From Ceratotherium simum simum (taxonomy: Eukaryota > Chordata > Mammalia > Perissodactyla > Rhinocerotidae), in the NCBI RefSeq assembly GCF_000283155.1, contig NW_004454229.1, positions 1,704,352 to 1,768,351 on the forward strand: a stretch of 64,000 nucleotides of DNA, in the 5' to 3' direction. The first letter of the stretch is position 1; each line of letters starts with the position of its first letter. The notes beneath the pieces were generated by a model, which was given only the letters and a program-made list of their open reading frames with translations, ran no database searches and was not told the origin of the DNA. Shown in pieces: positions 52,150-63,068 of this stretch. The position numbers and the translations under genes are program-made.

Positions 52150-54250
52150 TTTACAGATATTTATTAAGCATTTATTAAGTGCTGGGTATTATTCTGGGTG
52201 CTGGGGATACAGCAATGAACAAACCAAAGGCCCTGCTTTCAAGGAGTTTACATTCTAGCAGGAGAAAACAGTCTTAAATGAGCTAACATTAAATGAGATA
52301 ATTTCAACTACGCATATATGCCATGAAGAAAATTAAATGGCATCATGTGATAGTGGCTGAGTGGTGTATTTCAAATAGACTCAACAGGAAAATCCTCCCT
52401 ACAGAGACGACCTTAACTAGGACACAAATGATGAAAATTCCCCTATGGGAAGAATGCCAAGTCTCGGAGAGAGAAATGAACTTGCCGTGTTTGTGTAAGG
52501 TCACAGTAGCTAGGTCTTAAAACTTAGCGAAGGGGGAAGAGGTAGGAGAAGTAGGCAGAGGCCAGGTCCTGTAGGGCATTACTGCCCACGGTAAGGATCT
52601 TATATTTTATTCTAGTTAGAATGGAAGCCATTGAAAGGTTTTAAGCAGGGAGTGACACGATCTGGCTGCTGTGTGGAGAATGGACTCTAGGGGCCAAGAA
52701 ATAGGGAGATCAGTCGAGGGCTGTTTCAGTAGTCCAAGCAAGATATGATAGTGACTTAGACTAGGGTTATGGCAGAGGAAATTGAGGAAAGTGATTGGAT
52801 TGGGATATATATTAGAGATAGAGCTGGCAAGACTCACTAATGGATTGGATGTGAGGGGAAGAGAGAAATTAATGACAGCCCCTAGGTTTTTACCTGGGGC
52901 CATTCGCTATGATGGAAAAGACTCAAGTTTCTGTCTTGAATGAATACATTTTGACATGCCTATTAGACATCTAGATAGAGATGCTGTGTAAGCAATTTGA
53001 TTATAATAGTCTAGAGTTCAGGAGAAGTTAAGGCTGAAAACTCATTAGTGTATAGTTGACGTTTAAAGCTACGGGAATGGATTAGATTACCTGGAGAATG
53101 AGTAAGGCTGGAGAAGAGAAAAGAAGAGAAGAGAAGAAAGCAGAGTGGCCAAGGTACTTCAACGTTGCAAGTATGGTAGGAAAGAAGCCATCAAAGGATT
53201 CTGAAAAAGAGTGGCCACTGAAGAGGAGAATGAAGAAGAGGAGGACCAAGGGACTGTGGTATTTGAAATCCCAGAGAAGAAAGTATTTTAAGAGAGAAAT
53301 TATGAGTTAACTGTGTGAAATGCTGCTGGGAGGTCTAGGAACAAGAAAACAGAGAAATGACTATTAGAATTGGCAGGATGCTGGACTAGGATGATCTTGA
53401 TAAAAGCTATTTCAGAAGAATATTGGGGATGGAAGCTCAACCTGAATGGACTGAGAAGAGTGATGCCTGGTGAGGGGGTGGAAAGAATGAGTACAGATAA
53501 TTCATTGCAGAACTTTTGCTATACAGTGGGCAGAGAAATAGTTGGTAGCCAGAGGGAAATGTGGGGTCAGGGGGGATCTCTCTCCCTCTCTGTCTATCCC
53601 TATCTCTGTCTTTATCTCTCTATCTAAAGATAGGAAATACAATGGCTTACTTGTTTGAATTCAGGACAATCCAGAAAGTAATAAACTTAAGATATAGATG
53701 AAAATGGGATAATTGTAGGGGTCAGATAGGGTCTAGAATACAGATCGGCTTTAGACAGGAGCAAGGGTATGTTTCCATTCTGACAGAAGGAAAGGCAGTG
53801 TGTGGATACACATGCAGGTAGGTTGGTGAACTTGGAGGCAGTTCTCATCATTTGGCTTCTGTTTTCTCTATTAAGAATGAGATGAGGGGGCTGGCCCTGT
53901 GGCTTAGTGGTTAAGTGCTAGCGCTCTGCTGCTGGCAGCCCGGGGTTCAGAAACCGGGCGCGCACCAACACACTGCTTGTGAGGCATGTGTGGCGGCGTC
54001 CCACATAAAGTGGAGGAAGATGGGCACGGATGTTAGCTCAGGGCCAGTCTTCCTCAGTAAAAAGAAGAGGATTGGCATGGATGTTAGCTCAGGCTGATCT
54101 TCCTCACACACACACAAAAAATAATGAGATGAGGTCATCAGCTAAGATCACCTATTTGACCTCCTACCCAGTGTTTAGAACAGTGCCCAACATACAATAA
54201 GCATTCTGTAAATGTTTGCTGCATGAGCCAATGATCAAATAAAATTGCAC
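52150..54250 (-). repeat. long L2 LINE, 3' UTR into ORF2, interrupted by an ERE
   Basis: Reverse L2 over about 1.8 kb: TTATTAAGCATTTATTAAGTG, GGGTGCTGGGGATACAGC, GAATGGAAGCCATTGAAAGG, ATCTGGCTGCTGTGTGGAG, GCCTATTAGACATCTAG, AACTGTGTGAAATGCTGCTG (an antisense of the ORF2 core), AGATAATTCATTGCAG and TGAGATGAGG / TCATCAGCTAAGATC on the two sides of the ERE. A CT-rich patch lies at 53573-53625. Coding frames are destroyed. After about 54150 a MIR- or L2-like end (AGTGCCCAACATACAATAAG) reads in the plus direction. Confidence 0.88.
53888..54122 (+). mobile_element. ERE-type SINE
   Basis: GGGGCTGGCCCTGTGGCTTAG, TGGTTAAGTGCTAGCGC, GCAGCCCGGGGTTC, CACATAAAGTGGAGGAAGAT and a CACACACAAAAAAT tail. A perfect 12-bp duplication AATGAGATGAGG (53876-53887 and 54123-54134) brackets it, and the host L2 continues on either side. 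The head is TGGCTTAGTGG here instead of TGGCGCAAGCG in the 34.8-kb copy, so they belong to different ERE subfamilies. Confidence 0.96.
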
Positions 54251-54335
54251 ATAATCTGGCCCCATGAATTGATGAATCTTCTTTTTTTTTTCAAATCAGT
54301 ATCATGTCAGTTACTTTTTCTTACCTTTTCTTTCT
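54251..54335. other. unassigned T-rich DNA
   Basis: T-rich sequence before the L1 3' end; it may hold the L1's poly(A) in reverse. Confidence 0.4.
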
Positions 54336-55941
54336 TTTTTTAAAATTACTTTATTGAGGCCATATTGGTTTATAACATTGTGTAATTTCAGGTATACATT
54401 ATTATATATCAGTTTCTGTATAGACTGCACCGTGCTCCCCACCAATAGTCTAGTTTTTATCCATCACCATACATAGGTGCCCCTTTACCCCTTTCACCTA
54501 CCGCCCCACCCCATTCTCCTCTGAACCACTAATCTGTTCTCTTTATCCATGTGCTTGTTATATTCCACATATGAGTGAAATCATAGGGTGTTTGTCTTTC
54601 TCCGTCTGGCTTATTTCACTTAACATAATACCCTCAAGGTCCATCAATGTTGTTGCAAATGGGACGATTTTGTCTTTTTTATGTCTGAGTAGTATTCCAT
54701 TGTATATATATACCACATCTTCTTTATCCATTCATCTGTTGATGGGCACTTGGGTTGCTTCCACGTCTTGGCTATTGTGAATAATGCTGCAATGAACATA
54801 GGGGTGAAGAAATCTCTTTATATTGTTGATTTCAAGCTCTTTGGATAAATATCCAATAGTGGGATAGCTGGAATCTATGGTATTTCTATTTTTAATTTTT
54901 TGAGAAATTTCCATACTGTTTTCCATAGTGGCTGACCAGTTTGCATTCCCACTAGCAGCAAATGAGGGTTCCCTTTTCTCCACATCCTCTCCAACATTTG
55001 TTGGGTAGACATGTCATCCAAAAAGATTCCTTTATGACCAATATCAAATAGTGTGTTGCCTATATTTTCTTCTATGAGTTTTATAGTTTCAGGTCTCATC
55101 TTCAGCTCTTGGATCCATTTGAGTTAATTTTTGTGAATGGCGATAGCAGATGGTCCACTTTCATTCTTTTGCATGTGGCTGTCCAGTTTTCCCAACACCA
55201 TTTATTGAAGAGACTTTCCTTTTTCTATTGTATGTTCTGACCTCCTTTGTCAAAAATTAGCTGTCCGTATATGTGTGGTTTTATTTGTGGGCTTGCAATT
55301 CTGTTCCATTGATCTGTGTGTTTGTTTTTGTACCAGTACCATGCTGTTTTGATTACTATTGCTTTGTAGTATGTTTTGAAGTCAGGGGTTGTGATGCCTC
55401 CAGCTTTGTTCTTTTTTCTTAGGATTGCTTTAGCTATTCAGGGTCTTTTGTTGCCCCATATGAATTTTAGTATTCTTTTTTCTATTTCCGTGAAGAATGT
55501 CATTGGGATTCTGGTTGGGGTTGCATTGAATCTGTAGATTGCTTTAGGTAATATAGACATTTTAACTATGTTTATTCTTCCACTCCACGTGCATGGGATA
55601 TCTTTCCATTTCTTTATGTCATCATAGATTTCTTTCAATAATGTATTGTAGTTCTCATTGTATAGGTCCTTCACCTCCTTGGTAAGATTTATTTCTAGAT
55701 ATTTTATTATTTTTGATGCAATTGTAAATGGTATTATGTTTCTGAGCTCTCTTTCTGTTAGAAAAAGGAATAAAAGGAATCCAAATAAGCAACGAAGAAG
55801 TGAAACTCGCACTATTTGCAGATGACATGATTTTATATATAGAAAACCCTAAAGAATCCGTTGGAAAACTATTAGAAATAATCAACAACTACAGCAAAGT
55901 CGCAGGGTACAAAATCAATCTACAAAAATCAGCTGCATTTC
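54336..55941 (-). mobile_element. twin-primed L1 with an internal deletion
   Basis: 54336-55760 is reverse L1: 3' UTR (TTTATTGAGGCCATATTGG), ORF2 C-terminus, then ORF2 upstream of it. Near 54999-55010 about 0.3 kb of ORF2 is missing. At 55760 the orientation flips: 55761-55941 is plus-strand ORF2 with the active-site box Phe-Ala-Asp-Asp at 55815-55826. In the L1 order this inverted piece lies immediately 5' of the point where the minus part stops, missing only about ten codons. That is the twin-priming pattern. No target duplication is evident at either end. Confidence 0.88.
54875..55812 (-). pseudogene. L1 ORF2p C-terminal remnants of the twin-primed copy
   Basis: Frames at 54875-55099 and 55438-55812 encode RPETIKLIEENIGNTLFDIG fused by the deletion to MLERMWRKGNPHLL, and [20 protein letters not shown] with [20 protein letters not shown] and [18 protein letters not shown]. 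These are the L1 ORF2 segments after the reverse-transcriptase palm. Stops separate the pieces; the knuckle is deleted. Confidence 0.85.
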
Positions 55942-58900
55942 TCTGCCCATTTTTTGATTGGGTTGTTTGTTTTTTTGTTGTTGAGTTGAATGAGTTCTTT
56001 ATATATTTTGGAGATCAACCCCTTGTCGGATAGGTGATTTGCAAATATTTTCTCCCAGTTGGTGGGTTGTCTTTTCATTTTGTTCATGGTTCCCTTTGCT
56101 TTGCAGAAGCGTTTTAGTCTGATGTAGTCCCATTTGTTAACTTTTTCTTTTGCTTCCCTTGCCTCATCAGACATGTTCTTTGAAAAGATGCTGCTAAGAC
56201 CAATGTCAAATAATGTACTGCCTATATTTTCTTCTAGGAGTTTTATAGTTTCAGGTCTTACATTCAAGTCTTTAATCCATTTTGAGTTAATTTTTGTGTA
56301 TGGTGCAAGATAACGGTCTACTGTCATTCTTTTGCATGTGGCTGTCCCGTTTCCCCAACACCATTTATTGAAGAGACTTTCCTTTCTCCATTGTATGTTT
56401 TTGGCTCCTTTGTCAAAGATTAACTGTCCATAGATGTGTGGTTTTATTTCTGGGCTTTCAATTTTGTTCCACTGATCTGTGTGTCTGTTTTTGTACCAGT
56501 ACCATGTTGTTTTGATTACTATAGCTTTGTAGTGTATTTTGAAGTCAGGGATTGTGATGTCTCCAGCTTTGTTCTTTTTTCTCAGGATTCCTTTGGACAT
56601 CCAGGGTCCTTTGTTGTTCTATATAAATTTTAGGATTCTTTGTTTGATTTCCATGAAGAATGTCATTGGGGTTCTAATTGGGATTGTGTTGAATCTGTAG
56701 ATTGATTTAGGTAGTATGGACATTTTAACTATGTTGATTCTTCCAACCCATGAGCATGGAATATTTTTCCATTTCATGTGTCTTCTTCAATTTCTTCCAA
56801 TAATTCTTATAGTTTTTAGTCTTTCAGACACTTTGCATGTCTTTCACCTCTTCAGTTAAGTTTATTCCTAAATACTTTATTCTTTTTGTTGTGATTGTAA
56901 ATGGGATTATACTTTTGATTTTTCTTTCTGCTAGTTCATTGTTAGTATATGGAAATGCAACTGACTTTTTAAAGTTAATTTTGTACCCTGCAACTTTGTT
57001 GTGGTTGTTGATTATTTCTAATAGTTTTCTGATGGATTCTTTAGAGTTTTCTATATATAGGATCATGTCATCTGTAAACAGCGAGAGTTTCACTTCTTCC
57101 TTTCCCGTTTGGATTCCTTTTATTTCTTTTTCTTGCCTAATTGCTCTGGCCAAAACCTCCAGTACTATGTTGAATAGGAGTGGTGAGAGTGGGCACCCTT
57201 GTCTTGTTCCTGTTCTCAGAGGGATGGCTTTCAGTTTTTCACCATTAAGAATGATGTTGGCTGTGGGTTTGTCATATACGGCCTTTATTATGTTGAGGTA
57301 CTTTCCTTCTATACCCATTTTGTTGAGAGTTTTTTTAATCATAAATGGATGCTGGATCTTGTCAAATGCTTTCTCTGCATCTATTGAGATGATCATGTGG
57401 TTTTTATTCCTCATTTTGTTAATGTGGTGTATCACATTGATTGATTTGGAGATGTTGAACCATCCCTGTGTCCCTGGTATAAATCCCACTTGATCATGGT
57501 GTATGATCCTTTTAATGTATTGCTGTATTCGATTTGCCAATATTTTGTTGAGGATTTTTGCATCTATGTTCATCAGTGATATTGGCCTGTAATTTTCCTT
57601 CTTTGTGTTGTCCTTGTCTGGCTTTGATATCAGGGTAATGTTGGCCTCATAGAATAGTTAGGAAGCATTCTGTCTTCTTTGATTTTTTGGAATAGTTTGA
57701 GAAGTACAGGTACTAAATATTCTTTGAATGTTTGGTAAAATTCTCCAGAGAGGCCATCTGGTCCTGGACACTTATTTTCTGGGAGTTTTTTATTACTGTT
57801 TCAATCACTTTACTTGTGATTTGTCTATTCAGATTCTCTATTTCTTCTTGATTCAATTTTGGGAGGTTATATGAGTCTAGGAATTTATCCATTTCTTCAA
57901 GGTTGTCCAATTTGTTGGCGTATAGTTTTTCATAGTATTCTCTTATAATCCTTCGTATTTCCGCAGAATCTGTTGTAATTTCTCCTCTTTCATTTCTTAT
58001 TTTATTTATTTGAGCTTTCTCTTTTTTTCTTGGTGAGTCTGGCTAAGGGTTTGTCTATTTTGTTTATCTTCTCAAAGAACCAGCTCTTGGTTTCATTAAT
58101 CCTTTCTACTGTTTTTTTAGTCTCTATTTCATTTATTTCCACTCTGATTTTTATTATTTCCCTCCTTCTGTTGACTTTGGGCTTTGTTTGTTCTTCTTTC
58201 TCTAGTTCTGTTAGGTGCAGTTTAAGGTTACTTATTTGAGATTTTTCTTGTTTGTTGAGGTGTGCCTGTATTGCTATAAACTTCCCTCTTAGAATCGCTT
58301 TTGCTATATCCCATAAATTCTGGCATGTCATATTTTCATTTTCATTTGTCTCCAGGTATTTTTAATTTCTCCTTTGATTTCTTCATTGATCCAATTGTTA
58401 TTCAGTAGCATGTTGTTTAGTCTCCATATATTTCTGTCTTTCCCAGCTTTTTTCGTGTAGTCGATTTCTAGTTTCATAGCACTGTGGTCAGAAAAGATGC
58501 TTGGGATGATTTCAATCTTCTTAAATTTATTGAGGTTTGCCTTCTTTCCCAACATACATTCTATCTTTGAGAACGATCCATGTGCACTTGAGAAGAATGT
58601 ATATTCTGCTGTTTTAGGATGGAATTCTCTGTATATATCTATTAAGTCCATCTGATCAAGTATTTTTTCATTTAGATCTACTATTTCCTTGTTGACTTTT
58701 TATCTGGATGATCTGTCCATTGATGTAAGTGGGGTGTTGAGGTCCCCTACTGTTATTGTGTTGCTACTAATTTCTCCCTTTAGGTCTGTTAACAGTTGCT
58801 TTATACACTTTGGTGATCCCGTGTTAGGTGCATATATATTAATAAGTGTTATGTCCTCCTGGTGGAATGTCCCTTTTATCATTATATACTGCCCCTCTTT

Positions 58901-59174
58901 GTCTCTAATTGTCTTTTAACTTGAAGGCTATTTTGTCTGATATAAGTATGGCAACACCAGCTTTCTTTTGTTTGCCATTAGCTTGCAGTATGGTCTTCCA
59001 TCCCTTCACTCTGAGCCTATGTTTGTCTTTAGAGCTGAGATGTGTTTCCTGGAGGCAGCATATTGTTGGATCTTGTTTTTTAATCCATCCAGCTACTCTG
59101 TGTCTTTTCGTTGGAGAATTCAATCCATTTACATTTAGAATGATTATTGATATATGAGGGCTTAATACTACCAT
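55942..59174 (-). pseudogene. L1 ORF2p (endonuclease-reverse transcriptase), broken
   Basis: ORF2 nicks target DNA and copies L1 RNA. The reading starts at 59174 with PHISIIILNVNGLNSPTKRH; CLQETHL and GDLNTPLTSMDRS mark the apurinic-type endonuclease, which closes with SDHSAMKLEI (58328-58651 frame). The reverse transcriptase is best kept at 56824-57573: [50 protein letters not shown]. Its active-site box is Phe-Thr-Asp-Asp at 57067-57078, with Thr where the usual residue is Ala. The last piece, 55929-56600, ends at [13 protein letters not shown]. At least seven frame pieces; no complete enzyme. Confidence 0.92.
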
Positions 59175-59597
59175 TTTATCTCTTGTTTTCTGGTTGATCT
59201 ATGTTTCCATTGTATTTCTGACTGCCATTTCCTTTTTGTGGTTTTCTGAGGAGGTTTTCTCACTTTTTGTGAGTTGTGGCTCTGCTCTGATTTTTTGTTT
59301 AGTGGTTACCGTGAGGTTTGTATAAAAGATCTCAAAGGTGAAATAGTCCATTTTATCATAGCCTCTTATCTCCATTAACCTAAGCAGGTTCCCTCCCTTA
59401 CCTCTTCCCCTTCTGAGTTATTGTTGTTACAAATTATTCTGTTTTTAATGCTGTGAGTTTGTGACTAAGTTGAAGTGTTTATAGTTACTTTTGTTGCTCT
59501 CCTTCCCTTTATGTTTAGGTTATAACTGAGTATTTGTTTCCCTGTTCTGATAGAGAGCTGTAGTTTTCTGATTTTGTCTGTCTAATTATCTCCTTGC
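59175..59597 (-). other. L1 ORF1-ORF2 spacer
   Basis: About 420 bp without a long open frame separate ORF1's stop from ORF2's start. The homologous spacer recurs in the neighbouring older L1 (63078-63376), so it is a lineage trait, not a local insertion. Confidence 0.6.
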
Positions 59598-60562
59598 TCA
59601 ATGCTTTATAGGCCTTTGCCTTTTTTTTTGCAGTGTGAGTACATCTTTAATTATTTCTTGTAGGGGAGGTCTAGTGGCAATGAACACCTTCAGCTTTTGT
59701 TTATCTGGGAAAGATTTTATTTCTCCATTATATCTGAAGGAAAGTTTCACTGGATAGAGTATTCTTGGCTGAAAGTTTCTGTCTTTCAGCATTTTGAATA
59801 TATCATTCCATTCTCTTCTAGCCTGTAGAGTTTCTGATGAGAAATCCGCTGAAAGCCTGATAGGGGTTCCTTTGTATGTTATTCTCTTTTGTCTAGCTGC
59901 CCTTAATACTTTTTCTTTGTCATTGACTTTTTCCAGTTTTACCATTATATGCCTTGGGGAAGGCAATGCTTTTTAACACTGATGTAATTACGTGTTCTAT
60001 TGGCTTTGTGTATTTGTAAATAAGGTTCCTTCCCCAGGTTTGGGAAGTTCTCGGCTATTATTTCTTTGAACAACCTCTTTGCTCCTTTCTCCCCCTCTTC
60101 TCCCTCTAGAATACCTACAATCCTTATGTTGCTTTTCCCAATTAAGTCAGATATTTCTCAAAGAATTCCTTCATTTTTTTTAAAATCTTATTTCTGTCTC
60201 CTTCTCCACCTGTAGCATTTCTATATTTTTATCTTCTAAATCACTAATTTGTTCCTGCATAACATTGGCTCTATTCTTTAAGGATTCTATATTATTTTTT
60301 ATTTCATTGATTATTTTTTTCATATCCAGATTTTCTGCTTGATTTTTTTTTTTTATAGTTTCAATCTCTTGGGTGAAGACATTCATTTTATTCCTGAGCT
60401 CACTGAATTGTTTTTCTGTGTTCTCTTGTATCTCGTTGAGTTTCTTTATGACAGCCATTTTGAATTCTCTGTCATTTAATTGTAAATTTCTGTACCTTCA
60501 GGGCTGGTTTTTGGAGAATTGTCATTTTCCTTCTGGTCTGAACTGTTGTTGTGGTTTCTCAT
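59598..60562 (-). pseudogene. L1 ORF1p (RNA-binding chaperone), broken
   Basis: ORF1 binds L1 RNA as a coiled-coil trimer. A probable start codon lies at 60560-60562, reading MRNHNNSSDQKENDN. The coiled coil is at 60180-60458 (IKKLNEIQENTEKQFSELRN, TIKKKNQAENLDMKKIINEI, with heptad-like spacing). The RNA-binding C-terminal domain is at 59598-59966 (MVKLEKVNDKEKVLRAARQK, RREWNDIFKMLKDRNFQPRI). The start-to-stop length of 965 bp is not a multiple of three, and frames switch, so at least one frameshift is present. Confidence 0.88.
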
Positions 60563-61659
60563 GGTGTTTAACAAACTAATCTTTTGTCAGGGCATTTCTG
60601 GTAGTATTAGGTCTCAGATTCTATCTGCCACCGCTAGGGGGAGAAGGAGCAGAGTTTCTGGTCCCACCCTGTCTGCTGGAAGTTGTGTGGGTACTGCAGG
60701 CGTTTGCACCAGCCTGGAGAGTGTTCAGGCACTTGTGTGGACTGTGCTTGGTGGGTGGGGCTTCCTCATGTGGAACTGAGCTGGGGCCACTCTTTGGTGT
60801 TGCAGAGGCATGATGGGCTCCCTCTCTCGCCTGGAAAGCCATCGTGAGCGAGTTAAGCGCTGCCGCTGCCTTTTCCTGCAGTCACACCAGGGCGTACTCC
60901 CTCTTTTAAGGCTCAGCTGTACCATGGGCATGGACGTGGGCCTGGAGTTTGCTTGCCCCAGTGAGCTGCAGACTCTGCTTGCAGACTGGCAGGCTGCTGC
61001 GCTTGGTGGGCAGGGCTTCTCATGTGGACCCAGCCAGAGCCACTCCTTGGGGCCACAGGGACATGGTGGGCTCCCTTCTCACCTGGAGAGTAAACACAAG
61101 TGGGTTAAGGGCAGCCACCACCTCTTCCTGCAGTCGCCCCTGGGCGCACTCCCTCTTTCAAGGCTTAGCTGTACTATGGGCACTGGCGTGCACCACAGAC
61201 TCTACTTGCAGACTGGCAGGTGGCTGTGCTTGGTGGTGGGGCTTCTCGTGTGGACCCAGTTAGGACCACTCCTTGGGGTCGCAGGTGCATGGTGGGCTCC
61301 CCTAACCCCTCACTGGGAGAGCGATCACCAGCAAGCTTAGGGCTGCCTCTGTCTCTTCCTACACTCTTCCTGGGACACATTCTGTTCCCACTTGCAGGGT
61401 GCTCGTGCCAAGCTGGAAAGTGATCCTATGTATGCACAGGGCTGTGGCAGGGTGGGTAGAGAGTGCTCAACTATCTCCACCACTACCCAGAGGGTCAGTC
61501 TGTCCACCCTCAGATGTATAGCTGCATGTGTCTCTCAGGCATCCTGTTGTGCTGTGTAGGCTTCTTCTGTTAGACAATGAATGTCGATTTAGTTGTAGTT
61601 CAAAAGAGGGAGAAACAAAGGGAACAGCTCACTCCACCACATTGCTGACGTCACTCCTC
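60563..61659 (-). promoter_or_regulatory. L1 5' UTR/promoter with tandem units and a CRE palindrome
   Basis: GC-rich against its AT-rich surroundings. A unit of about 227-255 bp is repeated: CTTGGTGGG...GGGCTTC, TGTGGACCCAG, TGGTGGGCTCCC, TCACCTGGAGAG, CTTCCTGCAGTC, GCGCACTCCCTC and AGGCTTAGCTGTAC recur. Anchors fall at about 60746, 61001 and 61228, followed by a partial copy to about 61430. A perfect TGACGTCA palindrome (CREB/ATF-type site) sits at 61646-61653, next to the 5' end. The large plus-strand frame at 60810-61340 is an antisense artefact of these units. Confidence 0.75.
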
Positions 61660-61787
61660 TTTCATTTTTAATTTTATTCATTTAACACCTTCTCTCTTTT
61701 TTCCTTAATGAGTCTGGCTAAGGATTTGTCAATTTTGTCCATCTTCTCAAAGAAACAGCTCTTAGTTTCATTTATCCTTTCTATTTT

Positions 61788-61862
61788 TTTATTGATGTTT
61801 TAATAGTTTATAACATTGTGAAATTTTGGGTTGTACATTTTTGTTTGTCCATCACCATCTAT
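61788..61862 (-). mobile_element. very short L1 3' end insertion
   Basis: TTTTAATAGTTTATAACATTG, GAAATTTTGGGTTGTACATT and GTCCATCACCATC are the outermost bases of an L1 3' UTR in reverse, placed inside L1 ORF2. Flanks TCTATTTTTTT (about 61778 and 61858) look like the duplication. If right, only about 75 bp were copied. Confidence 0.6.
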
Positions 61863-62812
61863 TTTTTTTTTGAATGCTCTAATTTTTATTTCTGCTCTAA
61901 TTTTTATCATTTCCCTCCTTCTTCTGACTTGGCTTTGTTTGTTCTTCTTTTTCTGATTCTGTTAGGTGTAATTTAAGATTACTTACTTGAGATTTTTCTT
62001 GTTTGTTGAGGTAGGCCTGTATTGCTATAAATTTCTCTCTTAGTAATGCTTTTGCTACATCCTATAAAAGTTGGTATGTTGTGTTTTCATTTTCATTTGT
62101 CTCCAGGTATATTTTGATTTCTTCATTGATCCAAAGGTTGTTCAGGAACATGTTGTTTAATCTCCACATATTTGTGCCTTTTGCAGTTTTTTTCTTGTAG
62201 TTCATTTCTAGTTTCTTAGCATTGTGGTCAAAAAGATGTTTTATATGATTTCACTCTTCTTAAATTTATTGAGGCTTGCCTTATTTCCCAACATATGGTC
62301 TATCATTGAGAATGTTCCATGTGCACTTGAGAAGAATGTGTATTCTGCTGTTTTTGGATGGAATGTTCTACATATATCTATTAAGTCCATCTGGTCTAGT
62401 ATTTCATTTAAGGCAACTGTTTCCTTGTTGACATTCTGTCTGGATGATCTGTCCATTGATGTAAGTGGGGTGTTGAGGTCCCCTACTATTATTGTGTTGC
62501 TGTCAATTTCTCCCTTTAGGTCTGTTAATAGTTGCTTTATACACTTTGGTGATCCCGTGTTAGGTGCATATATATTAATAAATGTTATGTCCTCTTGGTG
62601 GACTGTCCCTTTTATCATTATATACTGCCCCTCTTTGTCTCTCATTGTCTTTTTTTATCTTGAAGTCTGCTTTGTCTGATATAATTATGGCAACACCTTC
62701 TTTCTTTTGCTTGCCATTTGCTTAGAGTATTGTCTTCCATCCCTTCACTCTGAGCTTATGTGTTTCCTGAGCTGAGATGTGTTTCCTGGAGGCAGCATAT
62801 TGTTGGGTCTTG

Positions 62813-63068
62813 TTTTTTGTTTTTGTTTTTGTTTGGCTGCAGAAGATTTACCCTGAGCTAACATCTGTTGCAAATCTTACTCTTTTTGGTTGAGGAAGAT
62901 TTGCCCAGAGCTAACATCTGTGCCAGTCTTCCTCTAATTTGTATGTGAGTCACCGCCACAGCATGGCTGATGAGTGGTGTAGGTCTGTGCTCGGGATTTG
63001 AACCTATGAACCTGGGCCATTGAAGCACAGGGCACCAAACTTAACCACTAGGCCACGGGGCTGGCCCC
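62813..63068 (-). mobile_element. ERE-type SINE inside L1
   Basis: Reverse ERE with both ACCCTGAGCTAACATCTG and CCCAGAGCTAACATCTGTG modules, CAGCATGGCTGATGAGTGG, GCACCAAACTTAACCACTAGG and the GGGGCTGGCCCC end. A perfect 9-bp duplication TGGGTCTTG (62804-62812 and 63069-63077) brackets it. It interrupts the ORF2 endonuclease region of the older L1. Confidence 0.95.

Larger units (their letters stand above)
55942..61659 (-). mobile_element. L1 with complete 5' end, missing its 3' end
   Basis: On the minus strand it runs 5' UTR (61659 to 60563), ORF1 (about 60562-59598), a spacer of about 420 bp, then ORF2 (59174 to 55942). The 5' terminus GAGGAGTGACGTCAGCAATG at about 61640-61659 is the kind of start typical of full-length L1. 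The copy stops within ORF2 at the NPIKKWAEK region, about 190 codons before the family's usual end, so it has no 3' UTR or tail. The break coincides with the inverted piece of the neighbouring L1. Both ORFs carry frameshifts and stops. Confidence 0.9.

Noticed and set aside
55800..56033. Plus-strand frame with a Phe-Ala-Asp-Asp box, which could look like an independent reverse transcriptase (retron- or DGR-like)
   Set aside because: It is the inverted 5' piece of a minus-strand L1; the adjacent sequence is the same ORF2 in the other orientation.
56837..57493. 218-codon plus-strand open frame, hydrophobic and membrane-like
   Set aside because: It is the antisense shadow of the L1 reverse-transcriptase frame at 56824-57573.
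60810..61340. 176-codon plus-strand open frame, GC-rich
   Set aside because: It is antisense to the L1 5' UTR tandem units, which lack stops because of their composition.
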